A DNA stretch of 16,150 nucleotides from Pseudomonadota bacterium (GTDB lineage Bacteria; Pseudomonadota; Gammaproteobacteria; Burkholderiales; Burkholderiaceae_B), in assembly GCA_023386765.1 (NCBI GenBank), contig JAEWJD010000371.1, positions 1 through 16,150 on the forward strand, read 5' to 3'. Within the stretch, counting starts at the first letter, position 1. Each line of letters opens with the position of its first letter. The position numbers and the translations under genes were made by a program. Shown piece by piece: positions 1-5,701 of this stretch. The notes beneath the pieces were generated by a model. The model worked only from the letters and a program-made list of their open reading frames with translations, was not told the DNA's origin and did no database searches.

Positions 1-557
1 TGGCGCTTGGTTTCCATGGTGAAGCGGTCGATGGCGTACTCGATCTTCACCGGCGCGTAATGATAGAAGTGGCCGAAACCACCGCCCACGAAGGGCGCGC
101 TGCCCATCTGCCAGAACAGCCACGACAGCGTGCGCGCGCGCGCGGCCGGATCCTGCGGCAGCAGGGCGCCGAACTTCTCGGCCAGATACAGCAGGATGGC
201 GCCTGACTCGAACACCGGGATCGGCTGTTCGCCCGAGCGGTCCATCAGGGCCGGGATCTTGGAGTTGGGATTGATCTCGACGAAACCGCTGCCGAACTGA
301 TCGCCCTGGCCGATGCGGATCAGCCAGGCATCGTACTCGGCACCCTGGTGACCCAGCGCCAGCAGCTCTTCCAGCATGATGGTGACTTTCTGGCCGTTGG
401 GCGTGCCCAGCGAATAGAGCTGCAGGGGATGGCGGCCGACAGGCAAGACCTTCTCGTGCGTGGCGCCGGCCACCGGCCGGTTCAGCGAAGAGGCGGACGA
501 CGCGGTGCTGGCGCCGCCTTGGTTCCAGGTCCAGACTTTGGGAGGGGTGTATTCCAT
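1..557 (-). CDS. yghU: YghU-type glutathione-dependent disulfide-bond oxidoreductase (3' end cut off by the window)
   Basis: The reading frame is open from ATG at 557 down to position 1, giving 185 complete residues of a family that is normally about 285-290 long; the C-terminal helical part lies outside the window. The protein matches the remembered E. coli YghU pattern: KVWTW near the N-terminus, LNRPVAGATHEK at 25-36, LPVGRHPLQLYSLGTPNGQKVTIMLE spanning about 38-63, NPNSKIPAL at 97-104, VFESGAILLYLAEKFG at 115-130, and FGHFYHYAPVKIEYA at 161-175. This is a thioredoxin-like N-terminal domain followed by the start of the GST C-terminal domain. Family members bind two glutathiones and reduce disulfides or organic hydroperoxides in the cytoplasm without a catalytic Cys, and no Cys is visible here. 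The gene lies 112 bp downstream of the Bug gene on the same strand, with a weak Shine-Dalgarno (GGAA), so it may have its own promoter. Its role appears unrelated to the D-amino-acid cluster. Confidence 0.93.
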   Translation of the reverse strand, partial: MEYTPPKVWTWNQGGASTASSASSLNRPVAGATHEKVLPVGRHPLQLYSLGTPNGQKVTIMLEELLALGHQGAEYDAWLIRIGQGDQFGSGFVEINPNSKIPALMDRSGEQPIPVFESGAILLYLAEKFGALLPQDPAARARTLSWLFWQMGSAPFVGGGFGHFYHYAPVKIEYAIDRFTMETKR

Positions 558-669
558 GACTATGCGGTTCCGGTAATGTCGAGCAGCCATGATTGTGCCG
601 CGTTTCCCCCGGGCTCAGCGACCGCGCGGCCCGGTCATGGGGGGTGCCTAGGGTTTTCCCCGGGTCGTG

Positions 670-1617
670 TCATTGCAGCCGGATCCCCAGCGCATGGACC
701 AGCGGGGCCATCTCGGCGCGTTCGGCGGTGATCGTCTCACGCAGCGCCTGGGCGTCGCCGCCGATCGGGATCATCCCCAGCTGCTGCATCTGCTGGCGCA
801 TGGCGGGCTCCTGCAGTACCTCGGCCACGCTGCTGCCGATCAAGGCGGCTTGCTCGGCAGGCAGGCCTGCCGGACCCATCAGGCCGATCCAGGGCTGGGC
901 GGCATAGCCGTCCATGCCGGCTTCCTGCAGGGTGGGCGTTTCGGGCAGGTTGGCAAAGCGCTGCGGGCTGGTGATCGCCAATGCCCGCAGGCGGCCGCTG
1001 TCCAGCAGTCCCTTGGCGCTGGAGGGGGCATCCAGCGCGATGTCGAGCTGGCCGCCGATCAGGTCGTTGAGGGTTTTGCCCGAGGATGACGACGGTGCGT
1101 ACAGGGCCTGGATGCCGGCGCGCCGCGCAGTCTGCTCCCATACCAGGTGAAAGGCGGTACCGATCGAAAACGAACCCAGGTTCAGCTCGCGCGACTTGCT
1201 GGCGGCCACGAAGTCCTCCCAGCTGCGCAAGGGGCTGTCGGCGGCGACCACGAAAACAAAGGGGGTGCGTGCCACCAGCGAGATGGGCGTCAGCGCGTCG
1301 ATCGGATCGAAGTCGCTGACGGCGAAAGGCACGATCGTGACCGTGGAGGCCACCACCAGGCCCAGGGTGTAGCCGTCAGGGGCAGCCTTGGTGAGGGCAT
1401 TGACGCTGATCATGCCCGAGGCGCCGGGCCGGTTCTCGACGATGACGGGTTGACCCCAGCGTTCGCCCAGGCGTGTGCCCAGCAGCCGGGCCATGGCATC
1501 GACCGGCCCGCCTGCCGGGTTGTTGATGATCAGCCGCAGGGGTTTGTCGGGATAGGCGGCCAGCGCCAGAGGTGCGAGCAGGGTCAGGGTCAGCGCGATC
1601 AGGGCGCGTCGTAGCAT
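670..1617 (-). CDS. Bug/TctC-family periplasmic solute-binding receptor
   Basis: This 315-residue protein is close to the usual Bug length of about 320. A Sec signal peptide is visible (MLRRAL, a hydrophobic stretch, then LALA before AYPDKP, predicted cut after residue 20). Mature-protein hallmarks are PDKPLRLIINNPAGGPVDAMAR, the Bug ligand-loop region with its glycine-rich turn and Asp at about 40, and VENRPGASG at about 60-68. Bug proteins capture small carboxylates or other polar metabolites in the periplasm for TctAB-type transporters. No tctA or tctB is in the window, so this is an orphan receptor, the common situation in Bordetella and relatives. The start is supported by GAGGAGA (minus strand) about 6 nt upstream. 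It sits 35 bp after the carboxylesterase gene on the same strand, so the two are probably cotranscribed and the ligand may be the ester or its hydrolysis product. That ligand link is inference. Confidence 0.93.
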   Translation of the reverse strand: MLRRALIALTLTLLAPLALAAYPDKPLRLIINNPAGGPVDAMARLLGTRLGERWGQPVIVENRPGASGMISVNALTKAAPDGYTLGLVVASTVTIVPFAVSDFDPIDALTPISLVARTPFVFVVAADSPLRSWEDFVAASKSRELNLGSFSIGTAFHLVWEQTARRAGIQALYAPSSSSGKTLNDLIGGQLDIALDAPSSAKGLLDSGRLRALAITSPQRFANLPETPTLQEAGMDGYAAQPWIGLMGPAGLPAEQAALIGSSVAEVLQEPAMRQQMQQLGMIPIGGDAQALRETITAERAEMAPLVHALGIRLQ

Positions 1618-1652
1618 GGGTGTCTCCTCGGTCGATCTTCAAATTACGGCCT

Positions 1653-2912
1653 TCAGGCCAGGATTTCTTCTTTCGGGGCCGGGGCCCAGCCGGGGCTGCC
1701 GCCACGGATGAAGGCAATCCAGGACTGGCGCACGCGTTGCGACAGCGCCTGTCCCGCGGCCGGCGGCATGCCGGCCAGCATGGGGGCGTCGGCATAGGCG
1801 CTGAGGGTGCCGAAGGTAAAGGGCAGCTCGATGCAGTGGCAGGCGCCGAAGCGTTCGCTGGGCCCGACGTCAAAGCGCGCCAGCCAGGCCTGGCGGCCGA
1901 GGGCCGCAGCCGTACCGGCCCAGTGGCGTGCCGGCTGGCCGAACAGGCGATCGGTTTCGGCCTGGCTGTGCCGATCGTGACCGGGGAAGGCGGCCATTTC
2001 GTCACGGGTGTAGCTGACCAGCACATCGCAGTGGGCCTGGGCGCGGGTGAGGGCAGCGTCCATGTCCTGCGGCAGGACCTCGCCATCGCAGACGGGGGCG
2101 GCGAGGCTGCGGCCCTGTCCCTCTTGCTGCAGGGCCAGCAGCACGGCGGGATGGGCGCCGGCCTGCAGCCAGGCGGTCGCCGGCAAGGCACGGGCCTGGG
2201 CCAGCGATTCGATGCCGCAGGCGGCATACAGCGCCCGGCCCAGCCGCGCGCTGTCTTCGGCGCTGCGCCAGCCCCGGCCCAGCGCTGCGCTTTGCAGGAT
2301 GGCGCGCGAGAAACGCGGCTGGCGCGTGAGCAGGGCGGCCAGGTTGGAAGCCCCGGCCGATTGGCCCATGACGGTCAGTGCTGCCGCCTCTCCGCCGAAG
2401 GCGGCGATGTGCTCATGCACCCAGTCGATCGCCAACTCCAGGTCGAGCAGGCCGGCATTGGCCGTGCCGCCCGGCAGGGGTTGCCAACCCAACGCGCCCA
2501 GGCGGTAGTTGACGGCCACCACCACAATATCGCCCTCGGCGGCCAGTCGCGCACCGTCATACCAGGGCAGGACGCCGCCGCTTTGCCAGGCGCCGCCGTG
2601 CACCCAAAGCACTACGGGGCGTCGTGCGTCATCGGCCGCCGGCGTCCAGACGGTCAGGTGCAGGCAATCCTCGGCCTGGGCGGCGCGAAAGCCGCCCATG
2701 GCCGCCTCCAGGCGCGAGGGCAGTTGCGGTGCCACCGGGCCGGGTTGGCGGGCGTCGAGCTGGCCCTGCCATTGAAAAGGCCGGGGCGCGGCAAAGCGTA
2801 GCTCGCCGACCGGCGGTGCTGCATAGGGAATGGCGCTGAAGCGGCTGACGACGCCCTGGCGCAGCCCGTGCACGCGGCCTTGCGGCAGGGTGGCGTAGAC
2901 ATTCTGGATCAT
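1653..2912 (-). CDS. Type-B carboxylesterase (alpha/beta hydrolase)
   Basis: This 419-residue cytoplasmic esterase hydrolyses carboxylic esters to an acid and an alcohol. Family hallmarks appear in order: FSAIPYAAPPVGELRF at 25-40, EDCLHLTVWTP at 81-91, the oxyanion-hole segment WVHGGAW at 103-109, NYRLGALGW at 135-143, and the nucleophile elbow GQSAG at 183-187 with Ser185. The triad acid is Glu305 in YTRDEMAAF and the histidine is His359 in GACHCIELPFTFG. All triad residues are present. It is shorter than the typical 480-550 residues but has both ends of the fold, so it looks intact rather than truncated. There is no signal peptide. The start ATG at 2912 has only a weak AGG ribosome site; it was chosen because the family's N-terminal pattern (GRVHGLRQG) begins right after it. 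It follows the LysR gene by 73 bp and precedes the Bug gene by 35 bp. The natural ester is unknown. Confidence 0.92.
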   Translation of the reverse strand: MIQNVYATLPQGRVHGLRQGVVSRFSAIPYAAPPVGELRFAAPRPFQWQGQLDARQPGPVAPQLPSRLEAAMGGFRAAQAEDCLHLTVWTPAADDARRPVVLWVHGGAWQSGGVLPWYDGARLAAEGDIVVVAVNYRLGALGWQPLPGGTANAGLLDLELAIDWVHEHIAAFGGEAAALTVMGQSAGASNLAALLTRQPRFSRAILQSAALGRGWRSAEDSARLGRALYAACGIESLAQARALPATAWLQAGAHPAVLLALQQEGQGRSLAAPVCDGEVLPQDMDAALTRAQAHCDVLVSYTRDEMAAFPGHDRHSQAETDRLFGQPARHWAGTAAALGRQAWLARFDVGPSERFGACHCIELPFTFGTLSAYADAPMLAGMPPAAGQALSQRVRQSWIAFIRGGSPGWAPAPKEEILA

Positions 2913-2985
2913 GGATCAGGCCTGCGGGATTTCGGATGCGGCTATGGTACGAACGAAATCCGGCTGCACTCATGCGTGCGGCGAT

Positions 2986-3939
2986 TCAGGTCATGCGCAA
3001 AGCGAATGGCTGGCCGGGCGGCAGATCGTGGCGGATGGCCTGTGCCATGCGGGCCGTGAAGGCGCGCGCCGGCCGGCTGCTGGGGCGGTCGCGCCGCCAG
3101 ATGGCCGCCAGGGGCGAAGGCTGGATGCCGGGCAGTACCGGCAACACGGCCAGTTCGCCACGGGCCTGGTGCACGGCGGCCACGCTGCCGGGCAGCATCC
3201 AGAGGTAGTCGCTGTCGCGCAGCAGTTCGCGGCTGAACTCGGGCGAGAGGGCTCCGATCATGTCGGGCACGGGCAGGCCGGCCTGCACCAGGTTCATTTC
3301 CAGTTCGGCACGGATGCGGCTGCCGGGCAGGGCGGTGATCCAGGGGTAGCGCGCGTAATCGGCCAGCACGGCACCGGGACGCGCCGTGAGCGGGTGATCC
3401 GGGGCACAGGCCAGCACCACCGGGTCATTGAGCAGGGTGACCGATCGATAGATCTGCGGATTGACGGCCGCCGAATAGCGGCTGACCAACAGGTCGATGG
3501 CACCGGCATCGAGCTGTTCGATCAGTTGCTCGTGCGTGCCGATCTCGATGCTCAGGGTGATGCGGGGGAAGTCGGCGCGAAAGCGCCGGGCCGCCGGTGC
3601 GGCCGGCCAGCCGCTGAAAAGCGCGAAGCAGCCGACCGTCAGGCTGCCCTGGTCGCCGCGCAGCAGCGCTGCCAGGTCGACCTCGGCCTTGCGAAAATCG
3701 ATCAGCAGCTGGCGCGCATGACGGCACATGGCCAAGCCTAGCGCCGTGCAGTGGGTTCCCTTGGCGGTGCGCTCGAACAGCCGCGCGCCCACCAATTCTT
3801 CGATCTCGGCGATGGCCCGCGACAGACTGGGCTGGGTGGTCTGCAGCTGGGCGGCCGCGCGCGACAGATTGCCGAGTTCGGCCACCGCCAGCACGATTTC
3901 CAGATGCCGCACGCGCAGCTTGCCTTTGAAGGGAGTCAT
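2986..3939 (-). CDS. LysR-family transcriptional regulator
   Basis: This 317-residue protein has a winged helix-turn-helix at about 8-67 (RHLEIVLAVAELGNLSRAAA, then TTQPSLSRAIAEIEELVGARLFERT), the classic LysR DNA-binding pattern. An inducer-binding domain follows at about 95-300, beginning GSLTVGCF and containing the typical LDAGAIDLLVSR segment. It is transcribed divergently from the DauA-like gene and lies upstream of the esterase and Bug genes on the same strand. It could therefore control the D-amino-acid operon, the esterase/Bug pair, or both; the sequence does not decide. The C-terminal half resembles the GbpR-like subgroup common next to Bug receptors in Burkholderiales (inference). 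A long inverted repeat at 4042-4087 is the most obvious candidate operator. The start ATG at 3939 has AGG about 9 nt upstream and a good promoter at 3966-3995. Confidence 0.94.
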   Translation of the reverse strand: MTPFKGKLRVRHLEIVLAVAELGNLSRAAAQLQTTQPSLSRAIAEIEELVGARLFERTAKGTHCTALGLAMCRHARQLLIDFRKAEVDLAALLRGDQGSLTVGCFALFSGWPAAPAARRFRADFPRITLSIEIGTHEQLIEQLDAGAIDLLVSRYSAAVNPQIYRSVTLLNDPVVLACAPDHPLTARPGAVLADYARYPWITALPGSRIRAELEMNLVQAGLPVPDMIGALSPEFSRELLRDSDYLWMLPGSVAAVHQARGELAVLPVLPGIQPSPLAAIWRRDRPSSRPARAFTARMAQAIRHDLPPGQPFALRMT

Positions 3940-3965
3940 GTCTTGCCTGTCAGGATGAAGCCCCG

Positions 3966-3995
3966 ATTATTCTCGGGTGACACGTCTTCTGGCAA
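3966..3995 (-). promoter_or_regulatory. Sigma70-type promoter for the LysR gene
   Basis: Read on the minus strand, a -35 element TTGCCA (plus 3990-3995) and a -10 element AATAAT (plus 3966-3971) are each 5 of 6 to consensus with an 18-bp spacer. Transcription would start near 3959, leaving about a 20-nt leader before the ATG at 3939. No other minus-strand pair in 3940-4090 has both good hexamers and acceptable spacing. Confidence 0.6.
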
Positions 3996-4039
3996 TGTGG
4001 GATCGGTAAAAGCCCTTATTACGTTGTGCTCCAGGCTTC

Positions 4040-4068
4040 ATTATCGTATCTGAGAATTTTCCAATAAT
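4040..4068 (+). promoter_or_regulatory. Probable promoter of the D-amino-acid operon
   Basis: A -10-like AATAAT (4063-4068, 5 of 6 to TATAAT) has only a weak -35-like element (TTATCG at 4041-4046, or ATTATC at 4040-4045) at 16-17 bp spacing. A start near 4075 would give a leader of about 16 nt. The stretch before the ATG at 4091 has no Shine-Dalgarno, so the message may be close to leaderless. The weak -35 suggests an activator is needed. Confidence 0.4.
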
Positions 4069-4087
4069 AGAATTCTCGTATCCGATA
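4042..4087. promoter_or_regulatory. Long imperfect inverted repeat, likely regulator operator
   Basis: The left arm is TATCGTATCTGAGAATT (4042-4058) and the right arm is AATTCTCGTATCCGATA (4071-4087), with a 12-bp spacer between them. The reverse complement of the right arm matches the left arm at 14 of 17 positions, including a perfect 7-bp inner core GAGAATT/AATTCTC. A second small palindrome, GTATCCGATAC (4078-4088), is nested in the right arm. The dyad covers the putative -10 and -35 of the plus-strand promoter and ends 3 bp before the start codon. Candidate binders are the divergent LysR protein or the XRE-cupin regulator of the same operon. Confidence 0.6.
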
Positions 4088-4090
4088 CCC

Positions 4091-5227
4091 ATGAGCAGTG
4101 ATCTTGTATTCGACTACGCGGTCATCGGCGCCGGCATTGCCGGCGCGTCCGTGGCCTGGCGTTTGAGCCAGCACGCCAGCGTGATGGTCCTGGAGCGCGA
4201 GGCCCAGCCCGGCTACCACTCGACCGGCCGCTCGGCCGCGATGTTCATGGAAACCTATGGCACGCCGCAGATCCGCGCGCTTACGCGCGCCAGCCGCGCG
4301 TTCTATGAACAGCCACCGCAAGGGTTCAGCGAGCATCCTTTGCTGATCGAGCGCGGTGTGTTCTACCTGGCCACGCATGATCAGCGCGAGCTGTTGCAGC
4401 AGACCTACGACGACTTCCGCCAGCAGTCCGGCAATGTGCGCCTGATCGACCCCGAGGAGGCTGCCCGTCGCGTGCCCTGTCTGCGGCCGGCCGAGCTGGC
4501 CGGCGTGCTGGAAGAGCCCGATGCCAAGGATATCGATGTGCACGCCTTGCACCAGGGGTTCCTGCGCGGGCTGCGCGCGCGTGGCGCGCAGCTGCGTAAC
4601 AACGCCGAGGTGACGGCGGCCCGGCATGAGGCCGGCGTCTGGACCCTGACGCTCGCCGACGGCGTCACGGTGCGGGCCAAGGTCGTGATCGATGCGGCCG
4701 GTGCCTGGGCCGATCAAGTGGCCGCCGTGTGCGGCGCGCAGCCGGTGGGCTTGCAGCCCTGCCGGCGCACCGCCTTTACCTTCAGCGGTCCGGAGGATGT
4801 CGATTTCAGCGGCTGGCCGGCTGTCGTCGGGATCGATGAGAGTTTCTATTTCAAACCTGATGCGGGCCAGTTGCTGGGTTCGCCGGCCAACACGGATCCG
4901 GTCGATGCCCACGACGTGGTGCCCGAAGAGCTCGACGTTGCCACCGGCATCTACCGCATCGAAGCGGCCACCACCTTGCAGATCCGCCGCCCGCGCCATA
5001 CCTGGGCGGGTTTGCGCTCCTTCGTGCGCGACGGCGATTTCGTGATCGGCTGGGACGATGCCGCGCCGGCATTCTTCTGGCTGGCCGCCCAGGGCGGCTA
5101 TGGCATCCAGACGGCTGCCGCGGCCTCGGAGCTGGCGGCCGCGCTGGTGAGCCGCCAACCCCTGCCCGACACCCTGACGCGCCACGGCGTGCAGGGCGAA
5201 GCGTTGTCGCCTGCGCGGCTGCGCTGA
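4091..5227 (+). CDS. FAD-dependent D-amino-acid dehydrogenase, DauA-like
   Basis: This 378-residue DAO-fold flavoenzyme is expected to oxidise a D-amino acid to its imino acid, passing electrons to the respiratory chain. The FAD dinucleotide motif GAGIAG is at 13-18, with Glu35 at the end of the second strand (VLEREAQPGYHSTGRSAA). AGAWAD at 203-208 and GGYGIQT at 335-341 are FAD and substrate contacts. Compared with remembered Pseudomonas aeruginosa D-arginine dehydrogenase DauA, the match runs end to end (for example LLGSPAN, DPVDAHDV, HTWAGLRSF). Residues equivalent to DauA Tyr53, Arg222, Tyr249, Arg305 and Gly332 are kept as Tyr56, Arg226, Tyr253, Arg309 and Gly336. Those for His48, Thr50 and Glu87 are Met51, Met53 and Val90, which points away from a basic side chain. 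The gene is the first of the operon, followed by a RidA gene that can process its imine product. The ATG at 4091 lacks a Shine-Dalgarno but puts the FAD motif at the usual distance. Confidence 0.9.
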   Translation: MSSDLVFDYAVIGAGIAGASVAWRLSQHASVMVLEREAQPGYHSTGRSAAMFMETYGTPQIRALTRASRAFYEQPPQGFSEHPLLIERGVFYLATHDQRELLQQTYDDFRQQSGNVRLIDPEEAARRVPCLRPAELAGVLEEPDAKDIDVHALHQGFLRGLRARGAQLRNNAEVTAARHEAGVWTLTLADGVTVRAKVVIDAAGAWADQVAAVCGAQPVGLQPCRRTAFTFSGPEDVDFSGWPAVVGIDESFYFKPDAGQLLGSPANTDPVDAHDVVPEELDVATGIYRIEAATTLQIRRPRHTWAGLRSFVRDGDFVIGWDDAAPAFFWLAAQGGYGIQTAAAASELAAALVSRQPLPDTLTRHGVQGEALSPARLR

Positions 5228-5254
5228 CGTTGTTCCCTTTCCCCTTTTCTTGCC

Positions 5255-5267
5255 GGAGGCTGTCTTG
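5255..5267 (+). promoter_or_regulatory. Ribosome site that fixes a TTG start for the RidA gene
   Basis: GGAGG at 5255-5259 lies 5 nt before a TTG at 5265-5267. Another in-frame TTG at 5250 would include the ribosome site inside the coding region and has no site of its own, so 5265 is preferred. There is no in-frame ATG before the conserved part of the protein begins. Confidence 0.75.
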
Positions 5268-5645
5268 AGCGCCATCACCCGTTATCCGAGTTCCCTGCCG
5301 CTGCCTTTTTCGCGCGCCACGCGCGCCGGCGGCTTTCTGTTCCTGTCGGGCCAGATTCCGCTGGATGCCAGCGGGCAGGTCGTGCGCGGTGATATCCGCG
5401 AGCAAACCCATGCCGCCATGGAACGTATCAAGGAAACCCTGGCCCTGGCCGGCGCCAGCCTGGACGACGTGGTGCGTGCCACGATCTGGCTCACCGATCT
5501 GGCGCAGTTCGCGGATTTCAACGAAGCCTATCGCAGCCACTTCAAGGACGGCGTGTTTCCGTCGCGCTCGACCGTGCAGGCCGCGCTGGCCATGGGCGTG
5601 GATGTGGAAATCGAAGTGCAGGCCTGGCTGGGCGAATCGGCCTGA
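5265..5645 (+). CDS. RidA-family (YjgF/YER057c/UK114) enamine/imine deaminase
   Basis: From the TTG start this is a 126-residue protein, the usual RidA size. Family features are AGGFLFLSGQIPLD at about 21-34, EQTHAAMERIKETLALAGASLDDVVRATIWLTD at about 46-78, and the C-terminal active-site region FPSRSTVQ (Arg101) and VEIEVQAW (Glu115/Glu117). Arg101 matches the conserved Arg that binds the carboxylate of the imine substrate. RidA proteins hydrolyse reactive 2-aminoacrylate-type enamines and imines to 2-oxo acids plus ammonia, working as trimers in the cytoplasm. Its place 37 bp after a D-amino-acid dehydrogenase gene suggests it clears that enzyme's imino-acid product. Whether it is housekeeping RidA or a cluster-dedicated Rid subgroup cannot be settled by eye, though the operon setting favours the latter. 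The TTG start may keep its level below that of its neighbours. Confidence 0.92.
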   Translation: MSAITRYPSSLPLPFSRATRAGGFLFLSGQIPLDASGQVVRGDIREQTHAAMERIKETLALAGASLDDVVRATIWLTDLAQFADFNEAYRSHFKDGVFPSRSTVQAALAMGVDVEIEVQAWLGESA

Positions 5646-5651
5646 GCCGCC

Positions 5652-5674
5652 GCCCGCTGCGTAACGCAACGGGC
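5652..5674 (+). other. Intergenic hairpin between the RidA and M81 genes
   Basis: GCCCGCTGCG (5652-5661) and CGCAACGGGC (5665-5674) pair at 9 of 10 positions around a TAA loop, just after the RidA stop. No run of T follows, so it is not a standard intrinsic terminator. It could be an mRNA-stability or processing element inside the operon. Confidence 0.45.
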
Positions 5675-5701
5675 GCGCCCAGGCCTCACAGAGAGGACAG
5701 C

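Noticed and set aside
618..640. Possible terminator hairpin between the Bug and yghU genes
   Set aside because: Only a 5-bp stem (GACCG 620-624 with CGGTC 632-636) and no T run on the minus strand; too weak to call in GC-rich DNA.
1572..2801. 409-codon open frame on the plus strand opposite the carboxylesterase gene
   Set aside because: Glycine/alanine/glutamine-rich shadow without motifs; the minus-strand esterase has all its catalytic residues.
4019..5278. 419-codon open frame on the minus strand opposite the DauA-like gene
   Set aside because: No recognisable domain, biased composition, no ribosome site; the plus-strand flavoenzyme explains this stretch.
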